This document shows positions 9,558 to 19,246 of a stretch of 64,000 bases of DNA, in pieces; position 1 is the first letter of the stretch; every line of letters begins with the position of its first letter. This stretch comes from Cyclobacteriaceae bacterium. Lineage in GTDB: Bacteria > Bacteroidota > Bacteroidia > Cytophagales > Cyclobacteriaceae. Location: the NCBI GenBank assembly GCA_016787645.1, contig JAEUUF010000013.1:1-64000 (forward strand). The letters are read 5' to 3'. A model generated the notes under the pieces. That model made no database searches. It was not told where the DNA came from and saw only the letters and a list, made by a program, of their open reading frames with translations. Both the position numbers and the translations under genes were made by a program.

Positions 9558-10436
9558 ATGTTCAAAGCACTAAATTCGTTAATTTTCTGCATTGTAACCA
9601 CTTTTTTGCCAGTGGTTACCGTCGTGGGTCAGGAATTGGAGACTCCCAAGGAATCACCCTTTGACGTGCATTCGTATGAGAAATTCCTGTGGGGATTTCG
9701 TGCAGGGCTCAATATGACCACCCCCCATTTTGAAGACCCGGATGCCCGTAAAGCTCTTGACGGCCAGCCAACCATAGGATGGACCATCGGAGCGCTCGGT
9801 CAATTCAAATTAACTAACCGATACGCATTTCAGGCCGAGCTGGGATACTCCAAAAAAACCAGCCGCTTTACCTATGACGGTGGGGCCTCGGAGAACCGGA
9901 TGGACATGGATTTTGTTGATCTTTCCCTCCTTCTTCGCCGCCGCTATATGTTTGAGTGGGGCAAAAACATCCGCTCCGATGTCTTTATCGGCGTTGGTCC
10001 GAACATCAACTATTGGCTGAGCGCACAAGGAACCTTCAATAACCCATCCGGAAGCACAGAATATAACATCATCATGGATGGCACTCCAGATGCCAACTAT
10101 AACAACATGTATCTAAACGGCGTCAATCGTTGGCTATTCGGTATTGACCTTGGAGTAGGCATCAACGCGCCGATCACTCCACATCAAAAGATATTCATTG
10201 AATTTCGTGCCACACTCGGTCAAACCAACCTTGGAGGCTCCGGCAGCGAAGCGTTCATTAACCTGGTGGGATTCAACGGAAGTACTTTTCAGCAAAACCT
10301 GTTGAAGTCCAACCTGAAAACGTTTTCCATCACGGCAGCGTACACCTTCTCGACCAACTACCTGGAATCGAAGATGGGACACAGCAACAAGGACAACATG
10401 ATCAAGAAGCGGAAGACCAAACGCCGCAAAAGATAA
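9558..10436 (+). CDS. Outer-membrane beta-barrel protein (PorT-like fold)
   Basis: 292 residues. A signal peptide (1-24, ending VVGQ) is followed by a domain that starts with the typical FRAGLNMTTPHF strand and alternates short amphipathic strands to the C-terminus, as in the small eight-stranded outer-membrane barrels of Bacteroidota. The last ~20 residues are strongly basic (KKRKTKRRKR), which is unusual for a barrel that should end in an aromatic residue. It is transcribed divergently from the type IX cargo operon, 68 bp away, and converges with the nucleoside transporter gene. Specific function unknown. Confidence 0.75.
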   Translation: MFKALNSLIFCIVTTFLPVVTVVGQELETPKESPFDVHSYEKFLWGFRAGLNMTTPHFEDPDARKALDGQPTIGWTIGALGQFKLTNRYAFQAELGYSKKTSRFTYDGGASENRMDMDFVDLSLLLRRRYMFEWGKNIRSDVFIGVGPNINYWLSAQGTFNNPSGSTEYNIIMDGTPDANYNNMYLNGVNRWLFGIDLGVGINAPITPHQKIFIEFRATLGQTNLGGSGSEAFINLVGFNGSTFQQNLLKSNLKTFSITAAYTFSTNYLESKMGHSNKDNMIKKRKTKRRKR

Positions 10437-10452
10437 TCCCGGAATTAGCCGA

Positions 10453-11763
10453 TTAGAAGATCGCACCCGCGATCGTGGCCGTCATCAGGGTAGCCAGCGA
10501 CGCCGCCAACATCGCCCGAAATCCCAATCTCGCCAAGTCTCCAGTCCGGGTAGGCGCCATACCCCCTATTCCACCAATCTGGATGGCAATCGAACTGAAG
10601 TTCGCGAAACCGCAGAGCGCGTAGGTGGCAATCCGGATCGACTTTTCACTTAACACCCCCGCATGCTTCATGTTGGCAAGGTCAAGGTAAGCCACAAACT
10701 CATTGATGACCATCTTCTGACCCAGTAAAGAGCCTACCTGCAACGACTCGTCCCAGCTTACTCCGATACAAAAGGCAAAGACCCTGAAAACTTGCCCGAG
10801 GATATATTGCATCGAGAAACCCTGGTAGGCGCCATTGGTGGACTGCTGCACAAATTCATTAAGCCCGGTAAGCGCTCCCACAAAATCCACGAGAATCCAG
10901 TTGATCGCATAGATGACAGCGATGAAGGCCAACAACATTCCGCCAATGTTCAGGGCCAGCTTCAATCCATCCGATGCACCGTTGGCGAGGGCCTCCACCA
11001 CACTGGTGCCGATCTGCTCTTTGTTGACCTGCAAGGACCGGTCAATTTTGTCACGCTCTGTTTCCGGGTAAAACATTTTGGACAAGACAATAGCTGCGGG
11101 CGCATTCATGATGGACGCACTCAGCAAATAGGTGGCATATTTTGCCTGTTCCGCGGGATCGCCGCCTCCCAGAAAAGAAACGTAAGCTGCCAGCACACTT
11201 CCGGCCAGCGTGGCCATACCACCGACCATGACACAATGCAACTCGGATTGCGTCATTCGTGCGATAAACGGCTTGATGAGAAGCGGTGCCTCCGTTTGTC
11301 CCATGAAGATGTTAGCCGAAGCCGACAAACTCTCGGAACCGGATAGCCGCATGGTTTTGGCCATCACCCACGCAAAACCAAAAACTACTTTTTGGAGAAT
11401 TCCCAGGTAGTAAAGACCGCTGGTAATGGATGAAAAGAAAATCACCGTAGGAAGTGCCTGGAAAACAAACAGGAATCCCAGGTTATGCCGCACACCGGTC
11501 GTCCCTTCACTATTCTTGGCCAGGTCGCCATAGAGAAACTCAGCTCCCTTTTGTGCGAAACTCAGGAACTTGACAAACTTTTCGCTGATCCAGATAAAAC
11601 CCTGCTGGGCGAACTCGACCTTACCAATGAGCAATCCAAAGATCAACTGAATAATCACGCCGATCACGACCAGGCGCCAGTCAATGGACTTGCGGTTGGC
11701 CGACAGCAGAAACGCAATGAAGATAATCAGCAAAAGTCCCGCAAAGCCTCGGAGGTACTCCAT
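10453..11763 (-). CDS. Concentrative nucleoside transporter (CNT/NupC family)
   Basis: 436 residues, the usual CNT length. The N-terminus carries three hydrophobic segments (CNT N domain), then a gate domain around residues 95-190 and the long C-terminal nucleoside-transport domain with GANGASDGLKLALNIGGML and, near the end, a YALCGFANFSSIAIQIGG stretch that forms part of the substrate and sodium site in the family. It should import nucleosides by cation symport across the inner membrane. The start is 41 bp after the DUF151 gene, so cotranscription is plausible. Confidence 0.9.
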   Translation of the reverse strand: MEYLRGFAGLLLIIFIAFLLSANRKSIDWRLVVIGVIIQLIFGLLIGKVEFAQQGFIWISEKFVKFLSFAQKGAEFLYGDLAKNSEGTTGVRHNLGFLFVFQALPTVIFFSSITSGLYYLGILQKVVFGFAWVMAKTMRLSGSESLSASANIFMGQTEAPLLIKPFIARMTQSELHCVMVGGMATLAGSVLAAYVSFLGGGDPAEQAKYATYLLSASIMNAPAAIVLSKMFYPETERDKIDRSLQVNKEQIGTSVVEALANGASDGLKLALNIGGMLLAFIAVIYAINWILVDFVGALTGLNEFVQQSTNGAYQGFSMQYILGQVFRVFAFCIGVSWDESLQVGSLLGQKMVINEFVAYLDLANMKHAGVLSEKSIRIATYALCGFANFSSIAIQIGGIGGMAPTRTGDLARLGFRAMLAASLATLMTATIAGAIF

Positions 11764-11804
11764 GATCGTGTTAAAAGGAAGTGTGGATTCGGCGGAAGTG
11801 TCCG

Positions 11805-12422
11805 TTAATTGCGTTTGCCTAATTCGTCGCGGATCTTGGCAGCCTTTTCATAATCCTCCTTCTCGATCGCGCTCTTCAATAATTCATTGAGTTTTTCTAC
11901 GGAATAGCTTTTGTAGTCATCCCCCTTTTTGGTCGGCTCCTTCTTTACTTTAACCTTCGATTCGGTTTTTTCCGTTTTCTCCTCCTTCTCCTCTTCTTCC
12001 TCTTCGTCGGTCAGCACGATACCGGCCTCCGCCAGGATATTCTCGAAGGTGAAAATGGGTGCGTCAAAACGAAGGCCCACCGCGATGGCGTCCGATGGCC
12101 GGGCATCAATTTCTGATTTCTTGAGACCATCCGTACAAACAATCTTGGCAAAGAAAACGCCTTCCTTGAGATCAGAGATGACGATTTCCTCCACATGAAA
12201 ATGGAAGGAATTGGCAAATGACTTGAACAAGTCGTGGGTCATTGGCCGGTTGGGAACGATCTTTTCAATCTCGATGGCGATGGCCTGGGCCTCAAACATT
12301 CCAATGATAATGGGCAGCCGACGATTTCCTTCCGCCTCACCCAGGACCAGCGCGAATGAGCCAGTCTGCGATTGGCTTGATGAAAGTCCCAGGATCTCCA
12401 GTTTGATTTTTTTCAGCGCCAC
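11805..12422 (-). CDS. DUF151 bifunctional-nuclease-family protein with C-terminal UVR motif
   Basis: 205 residues, starting with GTG. Residues 1-135 form the DUF151 (bifunctional nuclease) domain with LPIIIGMFEAQAIAIE and the ARPSDAIAVGLR signature. A Glu/Lys-rich linker follows (about 138-165), then a UvrB/UvrC (UVR) motif with DYEKAAKIRDEL. This two-domain form is common in Bacteroidota. Nuclease activity has been reported for some members of the family, but the physiological role is not settled. It sits between the transporter gene and the etf genes on the same strand with a 61-bp gap to etfA. Confidence 0.88.
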   Translation of the reverse strand: MALKKIKLEILGLSSSQSQTGSFALVLGEAEGNRRLPIIIGMFEAQAIAIEIEKIVPNRPMTHDLFKSFANSFHFHVEEIVISDLKEGVFFAKIVCTDGLKKSEIDARPSDAIAVGLRFDAPIFTFENILAEAGIVLTDEEEEEEKEEKTEKTESKVKVKKEPTKKGDDYKSYSVEKLNELLKSAIEKEDYEKAAKIRDELGKRN

Positions 12423-12483
12423 GAGTTCTTACCTGTTTGCGATATTACCAAAATTTTGATGCCCTGAGGGTAAATTTGGAAAA

Positions 12484-13437
12484 TTATTTGGCTGCCTTCA
12501 GGGCTTGGGTCAGCTTGGGAACAACGTCAAAAGCATCACCCACAATTCCATAGTCTGCCGCTTTAAAAAACGGCGCGTCCGCATCCTTGTTAATCACCAC
12601 GATGCACTTCGACGAATTGACACCTGCCAGGTGCTGAATTGCTCCCGATATTCCTACCGCCACATACAATTGGGGTGCCACTTTCACCCCTGTCTGGCCA
12701 ACGTGCTCGTGGTGCGGACGCCAGCCCATATCGGAAACTGGTTTGCTGCACCCGGTGGCCGCGCCGAGCGTGGCCGCCAACTCTTCAAGGATGCCCCAAT
12801 GTTCAGGTCCTTTCATGCCTCGACCACCGGAAACCACAATATTTGCCTCTGGCAGCGACACCGCAGTCGCAGCCTTGTGGGTGGAGAGCACTTTGGTATT
12901 GAAATCCTTTTCGTCAAGGGTAGGGCTAAACGGATCGGGTGATACAGGAGCACCAGTCTCCTTGATTTCAGCGGCGTTCTTCTTGATGGCGATTACCTTC
13001 TTGTCAGATTTCATCTCGACCCAGGCAAACGCTTTGCCGGTATAGATACTTCGCCGCACCATGAATCCGGACGATGTATTGGGCAGTTCAACCACGTTCG
13101 AAGCAAATGCGGCGCCATTGCGGATGGCCACCTTGGCTGCAACCGGAGATCCCAGCGGCGAATTGGCCAACACGAGGTTGTTGCACCCTTCCTGCAGCAT
13201 GGCCTGCATCACAACGGAAGCCACTACCTGGATAATAGGATGATCCAACTTGGTGTCGGCAGCATGGAGCACCTTGGAGGCGCCAAACTTTCCGGCCTCC
13301 GCCAGGGCCCCTGAATCGAGCGTGCCGATGGCCAGAGCGGTTACTTCGCCACCCATCGCCTTGGCATAACAAATGGCCTCCACAGAGGTACGCTTTATTT
13401 TCCCTTCCGAATGTTCAACCAATACCAGCGTCTTCAT
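12484..13437 (-). CDS. etfA: Electron transfer flavoprotein, alpha subunit
   Basis: 317 residues. The N-terminal alpha/beta domain begins KTLVLVEHSEGKIK; the C-terminal FAD domain carries VSGGRGMKGPEHW, then SDMGWRPHHEHVGQTGVKVAP, and ends with INKDADAPFFKAADYGIVGD, all hallmarks of the FixB/EtfA FAD-binding region. With EtfB it passes electrons from acyl-CoA dehydrogenases to the membrane quinone pool through ETF dehydrogenase. It follows etfB with a 44-bp gap, giving an etfB-etfA operon. Confidence 0.96.
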   Translation of the reverse strand: MKTLVLVEHSEGKIKRTSVEAICYAKAMGGEVTALAIGTLDSGALAEAGKFGASKVLHAADTKLDHPIIQVVASVVMQAMLQEGCNNLVLANSPLGSPVAAKVAIRNGAAFASNVVELPNTSSGFMVRRSIYTGKAFAWVEMKSDKKVIAIKKNAAEIKETGAPVSPDPFSPTLDEKDFNTKVLSTHKAATAVSLPEANIVVSGGRGMKGPEHWGILEELAATLGAATGCSKPVSDMGWRPHHEHVGQTGVKVAPQLYVAVGISGAIQHLAGVNSSKCIVVINKDADAPFFKAADYGIVGDAFDVVPKLTQALKAAK

Positions 13438-13481
13438 GATGTCGTGTGCTAAAATGATTACTGATTCTCTTCCTCGTTCAA

Positions 13482-14213
13482 TTACAACACTTTGGCCTCT
13501 CCCTTCAAACGGTCCACCAACTCAGCCACGTTGTCGGCTGAAATCATTTTTACAGAACCTTTGGGAGGAAGCAATTCAAACTTCTGTGTCTTGACGGCAC
13601 CCTCGGCCGCTTTGGGCTCTACCACCTTGAGCGGCTTGGTGCGCGCACTCATGATACCGCGCATGTTCGGTATTTTCCATTCTGCAATAGGCTCCTGGCA
13701 ACCCGCCACCAACGGAAGGCTTGCCTCCACAGATTCGGTCCCCCCCTCGATTTCCTTGGTCATCTTGACGGTAGTGCCTTCAATGTCGAGCTTCATAACG
13801 GGTGACACGGAAGCGACGCCGAGCATTTCAGCCACCATCGCGTGTACCACGCCGCCATTAAAGTCGATGGATTCACGGCCCATCAATACAAGATCAAACC
13901 CTTTGGCGTGCTCCGCAATCTGGGAGGCCACAAAAAATGAATCGGCAGGCTCGGCGTTCACACGGATCGCATCATCCGCCCCGATGGCCAGTGCCTTGCG
14001 CAAGGTAGGATCGGATTCAGCCAGGCCGACATTGATCACCGTTACGGAAGCACCCAGGCTTTCTTTCAATTCCACAGCGCGGGCCAGCGCATAGTCGTCA
14101 TAAGGGCCGATGATAAACTGGACACCGGTCGTGTCAAACTTCGTATTATTGTCAATAAAATTGATTCGCGAAGTAGTGTCCGGAACGTGCGTAATGCACA
14201 CTAAAATCTTCAT
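13482..14213 (-). CDS. etfB: Electron transfer flavoprotein, beta subunit
   Basis: 243 residues from the ATG at 14213; a TTG two codons upstream is in frame but less likely. The protein opens with MKILVCITHVPDT and contains FIIGPYDDYALARAVELKE, GADDAIRV and GRESIDFNGG, the pattern of the FixA/EtfB family that binds AMP and pairs with EtfA. Dimer with the etfA product, acting in beta-oxidation and amino-acid breakdown. Confidence 0.95.
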   Translation of the reverse strand: MKILVCITHVPDTTSRINFIDNNTKFDTTGVQFIIGPYDDYALARAVELKESLGASVTVINVGLAESDPTLRKALAIGADDAIRVNAEPADSFFVASQIAEHAKGFDLVLMGRESIDFNGGVVHAMVAEMLGVASVSPVMKLDIEGTTVKMTKEIEGGTESVEASLPLVAGCQEPIAEWKIPNMRGIMSARTKPLKVVEPKAAEGAVKTQKFELLPPKGSVKMISADNVAELVDRLKGEAKVL

Positions 14214-14296
14214 AGCCAAGTGGTTAATACAATGTCAAAAAATGACGGGGCAAGATACAAAAAGACCCGGTTTCTCCTTGTGCTTATTTCCCTCTC

Positions 14297-14614
14297 ATGA
14301 CGCGTATTGAACAACTCCAGCAGTTTATGTTGGATGATCCTTCCGATCCTTTCTCCTACTATGCGCTTGCCCTGGAATTGCTGCACCATGAACCCGCGCA
14401 AGCAAGGGAACAGTTTGAAAAACTATTGACCGAATTCCCGGAATATCTTCCCACCTACTACCCCGCCGCCCACTTACTGATTGACCTGGGAGACCAGGAC
14501 GGAGCTGAGAAACTTTTTCAGCTGGGGATTGAAAAGGCCAAAGCACAAGGCAATCGCAAAACGGAATTGGAACTTCGTCAAGCCCTTGAGCAGTGGCAGT
14601 TTGATCGCAGCTAG
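14297..14614 (+). CDS. Small TPR-like protein
   Basis: 105 residues without a signal peptide. The sequence consists of paired helices with TPR spacing (DPFSYYALALELLHH, then LPTYYPAAHLLIDLGDQDGAEKLFQLGIEKA). Short proteins like this are common in Bacteroidota and have no assigned partner. The gene is divergent from etfB (83 bp between start codons) and its stop is 2 bp from the stop of the oxidoreductase on the other strand. Confidence 0.75.
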   Translation: MTRIEQLQQFMLDDPSDPFSYYALALELLHHEPAQAREQFEKLLTEFPEYLPTYYPAAHLLIDLGDQDGAEKLFQLGIEKAKAQGNRKTELELRQALEQWQFDRS

Positions 14615-14616
14615 CT

Positions 14617-15609
14617 TTAAATCTGAAAAACGATTTTCCCTACTTTGTCCGGCAACAGGATGTCGGCAAACGACTCCGGCAGTTTGACAAATGGCCGGAT
14701 GCTGTCTACCATGGGTCGGATCTGGTGCTTCCCCACAAACGAAAGCATCTCCATGAATTCATGATCATTTCCCATGGTTGTGCCCTGAAGAGTCAGGTGA
14801 TTCCAGAACATCCGGTACAGATCCACCTTGGAGGGCAGGCCATTGGTAGCACCGTAGAACACAATCTTGCCGCAAGGCTTAAGGATCTTGATGAAGTTGT
14901 TGATCTGGTCACCACCCGCGCTGTCAATCACCAGGTCAAACCCGCCTTTGGTCTTCCACAGCTCACTGTAGTTGTTTTCCTTCTTGTAATTGTACGCCCC
15001 TTTGGCTCCCAACTTGAGTGCCCTGGCAATTTTGGTGTCACTGCCTGAAGTTACATACACGTTAGCACCGGCTGCCTGAGCGAAGAGGAAACAAAACTGG
15101 GCCACGCCGCCGCCAAAACCAGACACCAGTACATTTTGCCCTGCTTTCAGCCCGCCCTGGCGGAACAGCGCCCGGAAGGCGGTCAATCCACCCAACGGCA
15201 ACGCGGCTGCATGAACAATGTCCAGGTGAAACGGCTTGGGCTGCAACCGGTCGGTGTCTGCCAGGCAATACTCCGCAAAAGTTCCGTTCACTGGCATACC
15301 CAGGATACTGTAGCTCTTGGATTGTACATCGGGGTCGGGTCCCCAGTTGACGTTGGGATTAATAACAACTTCCTTGCCCACCCAATCCTTGTCCTTATCA
15401 TCGCCCACGGCCTCCACCACACCTGAGCCATCAGAGCCGAGGATACCACCGTAACGTATGTTGGGATACTTGCCCTCCTTGATCCATTCGTCGCGGCGGT
15501 TCAGCGAGCAAGCTTTCATTTTAACAAGTGCTTTGCCGGGGCTGGCTACCGGCTTCTCAAATTCCCGCCATTCAATCTGGCCGGGCCCTGCTAGTACAAG
15601 TCCTTTCAC
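14617..15609 (-). CDS. Zinc-type alcohol dehydrogenase / quinone oxidoreductase family protein
   Basis: 330 residues, starting with GTG. Medium-chain dehydrogenase layout: a GroES-like N-terminal half (residues 1-140, with SLNRRDEWIKEGKYP and GSDGSGVVEAVG) and a Rossmann half with VSGFGGGVAQFCFLFAQAAGANVYV for NADP(H). The cysteines that hold the structural zinc in true alcohol dehydrogenases are absent, which favours the quinone oxidoreductase-like branch. Substrate not predictable. The frame stays open about 19 codons upstream of the GTG but contains no other usable start codon before a TGA. Confidence 0.82.
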   Translation of the reverse strand: MKGLVLAGPGQIEWREFEKPVASPGKALVKMKACSLNRRDEWIKEGKYPNIRYGGILGSDGSGVVEAVGDDKDKDWVGKEVVINPNVNWGPDPDVQSKSYSILGMPVNGTFAEYCLADTDRLQPKPFHLDIVHAAALPLGGLTAFRALFRQGGLKAGQNVLVSGFGGGVAQFCFLFAQAAGANVYVTSGSDTKIARALKLGAKGAYNYKKENNYSELWKTKGGFDLVIDSAGGDQINNFIKILKPCGKIVFYGATNGLPSKVDLYRMFWNHLTLQGTTMGNDHEFMEMLSFVGKHQIRPMVDSIRPFVKLPESFADILLPDKVGKIVFQI

Positions 15610-15686
15610 TGGGGGTGTTTTTTTGACTTCATCAATAAAGGAAAAGCGGCCCGCTTTGCCAAAGGTTGTTCATTCAAAATCTTGGA

Positions 15687-17615
15687 TCAACCAGGCTGTT
15701 CAGGGAGGGTGAGATAAATGGTATTTCCTTCATTCGGTCTGCTTTCTATAAAGAGATCGCCGCCGTTTCGACGGATGAGGCTTCGGCACATCGACAATCC
15801 TATGCCCTTGTCGCGTTCATCACCGGAAACGGGATGACCATTCAACAATTGCCGCTGCTTTTCCGCAGAGAGGGCAGTCCCATGATCTTTCACCCCGATC
15901 GCGACCAGTTGTTCTTTTCGCCCGCTGAAAACAGTCACAATCTGACCCTCCGGGCTGCAGCGCAGTGCCTGGTAAACCAACGTTCGCAAAACCACCAGGA
16001 TCATCGACCGGTCACCATAGGCGGTTTGTGTTTCCGGGATGAGAAAACTAAGGGTAACGCCATGCTCCTCTGCGATCGGCCGGAGATCCTCCTCAATGGA
16101 AGTTGCCAACTGTCGGCAACTAAATGTCTCCGGTCGAAATGGAACAGTGCCTGAATGCGCAATTGCCCAATCCAACAGTTCATTCAAGGAATGTCTTACC
16201 TCCGTAGTCACTGATGCCAGTTGGCGAAGAAGCTCGATCCGCTCCTCCGTGGTTGCCTGTGCGAGCTGGGGTGCGATGCTCCTGGCCAGGTTGCTGAAGG
16301 TGACCACAGGCACCTGCAGATCGTGGGCGACCACCGTAAAGAGCTTTTCATTCCTGGCCTCCAGCGCATTAACTTTTTCCCGGTTTTCCCGCCTCATTTC
16401 ATCCATGGAAACACGGGTGCGATACCATAGGAATACAAAAAGAAGAACGAGCATGGCTGCACCACCAGCGATGGAGAAGAGGTAGTACTTCTGACGCTCG
16501 AATGCTTCGTGGCTGTCGTTCAGCTTTGCCTGAAGATCCGCCGTGCGTACGGAAGCCTCACTGGCACCCAGGATTAGTTCATCCCGTACATTCTGCACCC
16601 GGCGGTTCGCTTCACGTTCTTTCACCGAATCATCATATTGCCGGTACCGCACGTGGTACACGAATGCGGCAGCAGTGTCCTTCGACTTCTCCGCCAACTG
16701 GTATCTCAATTGAAAACAGTCACGGAGAGTAGCCGCATCACCCGATTTCAATGCGGCCACCTCGGCACTGTCGGCATACCGGGCAGCCGTATCAAGCACA
16801 TTCAGTTGAGTATAGATACGGACCAAGGATTGGTACTCCTTCAACGGCGCTCCTTGCTTGCGGTCAAAATTCACCGCAAGCCCGTAATAAGTGATTGCCT
16901 TTCGAAGATTTTGTCTCTCTTCCTCAAGACGACCAAGTTCTCCATAAACCACCGACCGTTTAGCACTATCCTTGCCGCTGGATTTCAAGGTTCTAACCAG
17001 AAATTCTTCCGCCTTCGGAAATGCATGCATGTCACGGTATGTCTTCGCCATCTCAAAGACTATTTGGTTGCGGATGATGGTGTCACCCAACTGTGCAGTC
17101 AGGTTAAGTGCACGCTGGTATTGATCGATCGCTTCCGGGTAGCGGCCGAGACGGGATTGAATGGATCCCAATTGTTTGCATGCTGTCAGAATACCCGGGG
17201 AGTCCTGCAATTGCACCGAAAGATTCAGGGCGCGGCCATAGAAGCCTTCTGCCCTTTCGACCGCCTCCTTGCGAATAGCCACCAGGCCCAACGTTTGATA
17301 AGCGCGCGAACATAAGGCCTTGTTGCCTGGTGCGAGCCTGAGAACATGCCAGGCGTGCACTGCCGCGGAATCAAATACCCCTGTCTCACGGTAAGCCCAT
17401 GAAATGCGGTCATGGATCCACGCCCGGTCGTCAGGGTCCTCATACCTGCTTACCCTGTCAGATAGTAGTAAGATTACTGATTCGGGAAGCCGGGAAGGGT
17501 CATCCGCCTTCGACAGAAGGCTATCAAGGCTGGGTTTGCGTTGAGCTTGTGCGCTTGACAACAGTCCAACGAGGAGGATGAGAGCAGATGCAAACTTGAA
17601 CAACTTAACGGCCAT
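15687..17615 (-). CDS. TPR sensor histidine kinase with degenerate ATP-binding boxes
   Basis: 642 residues. Signal peptide or N-terminal anchor (1-24), an exported TPR region (about 30-350), one transmembrane helix near 377-399, a short coiled coil, a HisKA-like dimer helix with the likely phospho-acceptor His in VAHDLQVPV (about residue 430), and a HATPase domain (about 510-640). The G2 box GIGLSMC is intact. The N box, normally N-x-x-x-N-A, reads RTLVYQALR, and the D/G1 box, normally DxGxG, reads DHGTA. So Mg-ATP contacts are altered and kinase activity may be weak or lost. No response regulator gene is adjacent. It is followed by an unrelated oxidoreductase. Confidence 0.85.
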   Translation of the reverse strand: MAVKLFKFASALILLVGLLSSAQAQRKPSLDSLLSKADDPSRLPESVILLLSDRVSRYEDPDDRAWIHDRISWAYRETGVFDSAAVHAWHVLRLAPGNKALCSRAYQTLGLVAIRKEAVERAEGFYGRALNLSVQLQDSPGILTACKQLGSIQSRLGRYPEAIDQYQRALNLTAQLGDTIIRNQIVFEMAKTYRDMHAFPKAEEFLVRTLKSSGKDSAKRSVVYGELGRLEEERQNLRKAITYYGLAVNFDRKQGAPLKEYQSLVRIYTQLNVLDTAARYADSAEVAALKSGDAATLRDCFQLRYQLAEKSKDTAAAFVYHVRYRQYDDSVKEREANRRVQNVRDELILGASEASVRTADLQAKLNDSHEAFERQKYYLFSIAGGAAMLVLLFVFLWYRTRVSMDEMRRENREKVNALEARNEKLFTVVAHDLQVPVVTFSNLARSIAPQLAQATTEERIELLRQLASVTTEVRHSLNELLDWAIAHSGTVPFRPETFSCRQLATSIEEDLRPIAEEHGVTLSFLIPETQTAYGDRSMILVVLRTLVYQALRCSPEGQIVTVFSGRKEQLVAIGVKDHGTALSAEKQRQLLNGHPVSGDERDKGIGLSMCRSLIRRNGGDLFIESRPNEGNTIYLTLPEQPG

Positions 17616-17685
17616 GCATGATTACCGGCGGGCCCGGGATGGCTAAAGCTACCGGTTTACCCAGAAACTTGAAATGAACCGACTA

Positions 17686-19200
17686 TCAGAATGGCATGTC
17701 TTCATCATTCCGGGGTGGCGGCGGTGGCAGTTCGTCGCGGAATGTGTTCAGCCGGCTTTCCCGGGTGATACTACCAAAGGAGGACTCGCCGGAAGGGCCG
17801 TCGAAGTCGGCAAATTTGGTATACTTCCCTATGAACTTGAGACGTACCGTATCGAGCGATCCATTGCGGTGTTTGGCCACAATTACCTCAGCCATCCCAT
17901 TAGTCGGCAACCCTTCTTCGTCGACCGTGATCTTGTAGTACTCCGGCCGGTAGAGGAACATAACAATGTCAGCATCCTGCTCGATGGAACCAGATTCCCT
18001 CAGGTCAGACAATTGGGGCCGTTTATCGCCGCCCCGGGTTTCAACACCCCGGCTCAATTGAGACAGTGCGATAACCGGCACATCCAATTCTTTGGCGATT
18101 CCCTTCAGTGCCCTGGAAATGGAGGCTATCTCCTGCTCCCGGTTTCCCTGGCTATCACCCTTCATAAGTTGCAGATAATCAACCACAATCAGCTGAATGT
18201 TATGTTCTGCCTTGAGCCTTCTGCACTTGGCCCGCAATTCCAGGATGGAAAGCGCGGGGGTGTCATCAATAAATATTGGAGCTGAAGAAAGCCGGTTCGT
18301 GCGGTGTACCAGTTGCTGCCATTCGAACTCGGCCAGGTTACCGCGCTTGATCTTTTCCGATTCCAACTCGGCCTCGGCCGAAATCAGGCGGTTGACCAAC
18401 TGGAGGGAAGCCATTTCCAGCGAAAAAATGGCTACCGGGTGATTGAAGTCAACGGCGGCGTTGCGAAGGGCCGACACCACAAAGGCCGTCTTACCCATGC
18501 CGGGACGGGCGGCTATTATAATAAGGTCTGACCGCTGCCAGCCGCTGAGGATCCTGTCCAGCTTCGTAAATCCGCTGGGCACACCCGTCAAACCATCCTT
18601 GTGATCTTTCCTCTTCTGAAGCTCACTTACTGCCCTGTACATCAGGGACTTCATCGTATCGTAGTTCTTGCGAAGGTTCGAGTCAGAAATCGAAAAAATG
18701 GACTGCTCGGTCTTGTCCAGCAGGTCGAACACATCCGTCGTGTCCTCGTAGGCATCTTGCTGGATCTGGGACGAAATCTGGATCAGATCCCGTTTGATGG
18801 CCATCTCAATGATGATCCTGGCGTGGTACTCGATATTAGCCGCTGAGCTCACTTTGGAGGTCAGTTCAGCGATATAGTAGGCGCCCCCCACCACTTCCAA
18901 TTTGCCGTTCTTTCGAAGCTGGGCCACCACGGTGCGCATGTCCACTGGTTCCGAGGCCTTGAAGAGGTCAGTGATAGCCGAATAGATTTCCTTGTGCTGC
19001 TCGGTATAAAAATGTTCAGGCCTCAGGTATTCAATTACCGCGGTTAACGCGTTCTTTTCCAGCATCAAAGCACCCAGTACTGATTCTTCCAGATCAAGCG
19101 CCTGAGGCGGCAGCTTGCCGAGGTTCTCCGAGATATCCCGGGGAACCAGTTTGGCAATTTTGGTGCTGCCTGACCTCAAAGACGTTGATCGTTGCTCCAT
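17686..19200 (-). CDS. dnaB: Replicative DNA helicase DnaB
   Basis: 504 residues. The N-terminal helical domain begins with PPQALDLEESVLGALMLEKN, which matches the start of DnaB in nearly all bacteria. The RecA-like motor domain has the Walker A RPGMGKTAF (near residue 230), Walker B LIVVDYLQLM, SQLSRGVE and the RESGSIEQDADIVMFLYR motif. It forms the hexamer that unwinds DNA ahead of the replication fork. Nothing interrupts it, and no intein is present. Confidence 0.97.
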   Translation of the reverse strand: MEQRSTSLRSGSTKIAKLVPRDISENLGKLPPQALDLEESVLGALMLEKNALTAVIEYLRPEHFYTEQHKEIYSAITDLFKASEPVDMRTVVAQLRKNGKLEVVGGAYYIAELTSKVSSAANIEYHARIIIEMAIKRDLIQISSQIQQDAYEDTTDVFDLLDKTEQSIFSISDSNLRKNYDTMKSLMYRAVSELQKRKDHKDGLTGVPSGFTKLDRILSGWQRSDLIIIAARPGMGKTAFVVSALRNAAVDFNHPVAIFSLEMASLQLVNRLISAEAELESEKIKRGNLAEFEWQQLVHRTNRLSSAPIFIDDTPALSILELRAKCRRLKAEHNIQLIVVDYLQLMKGDSQGNREQEIASISRALKGIAKELDVPVIALSQLSRGVETRGGDKRPQLSDLRESGSIEQDADIVMFLYRPEYYKITVDEEGLPTNGMAEVIVAKHRNGSLDTVRLKFIGKYTKFADFDGPSGESSFGSITRESRLNTFRDELPPPPPRNDEDMPF

Positions 19201-19238
19201 ACTTCGTGGTTGTTGGACGCAGGTTTCTGTTGGAGGAA

Positions 19239-19246
19239 CAAACCTA
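19239..19246 (-). promoter_or_regulatory. Possible -7 box for dnaB
   Basis: On the minus strand this reads TAGGTTTG, a perfect TAnnTTTG. It lies 38 bp before the dnaB start codon. A TTG is present upstream but at 15 bp rather than about 19 bp, so only the -7 element is well supported. The remainder of the 259-bp dnaB/Mur-ligase gap shows no gene. Confidence 0.35.
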
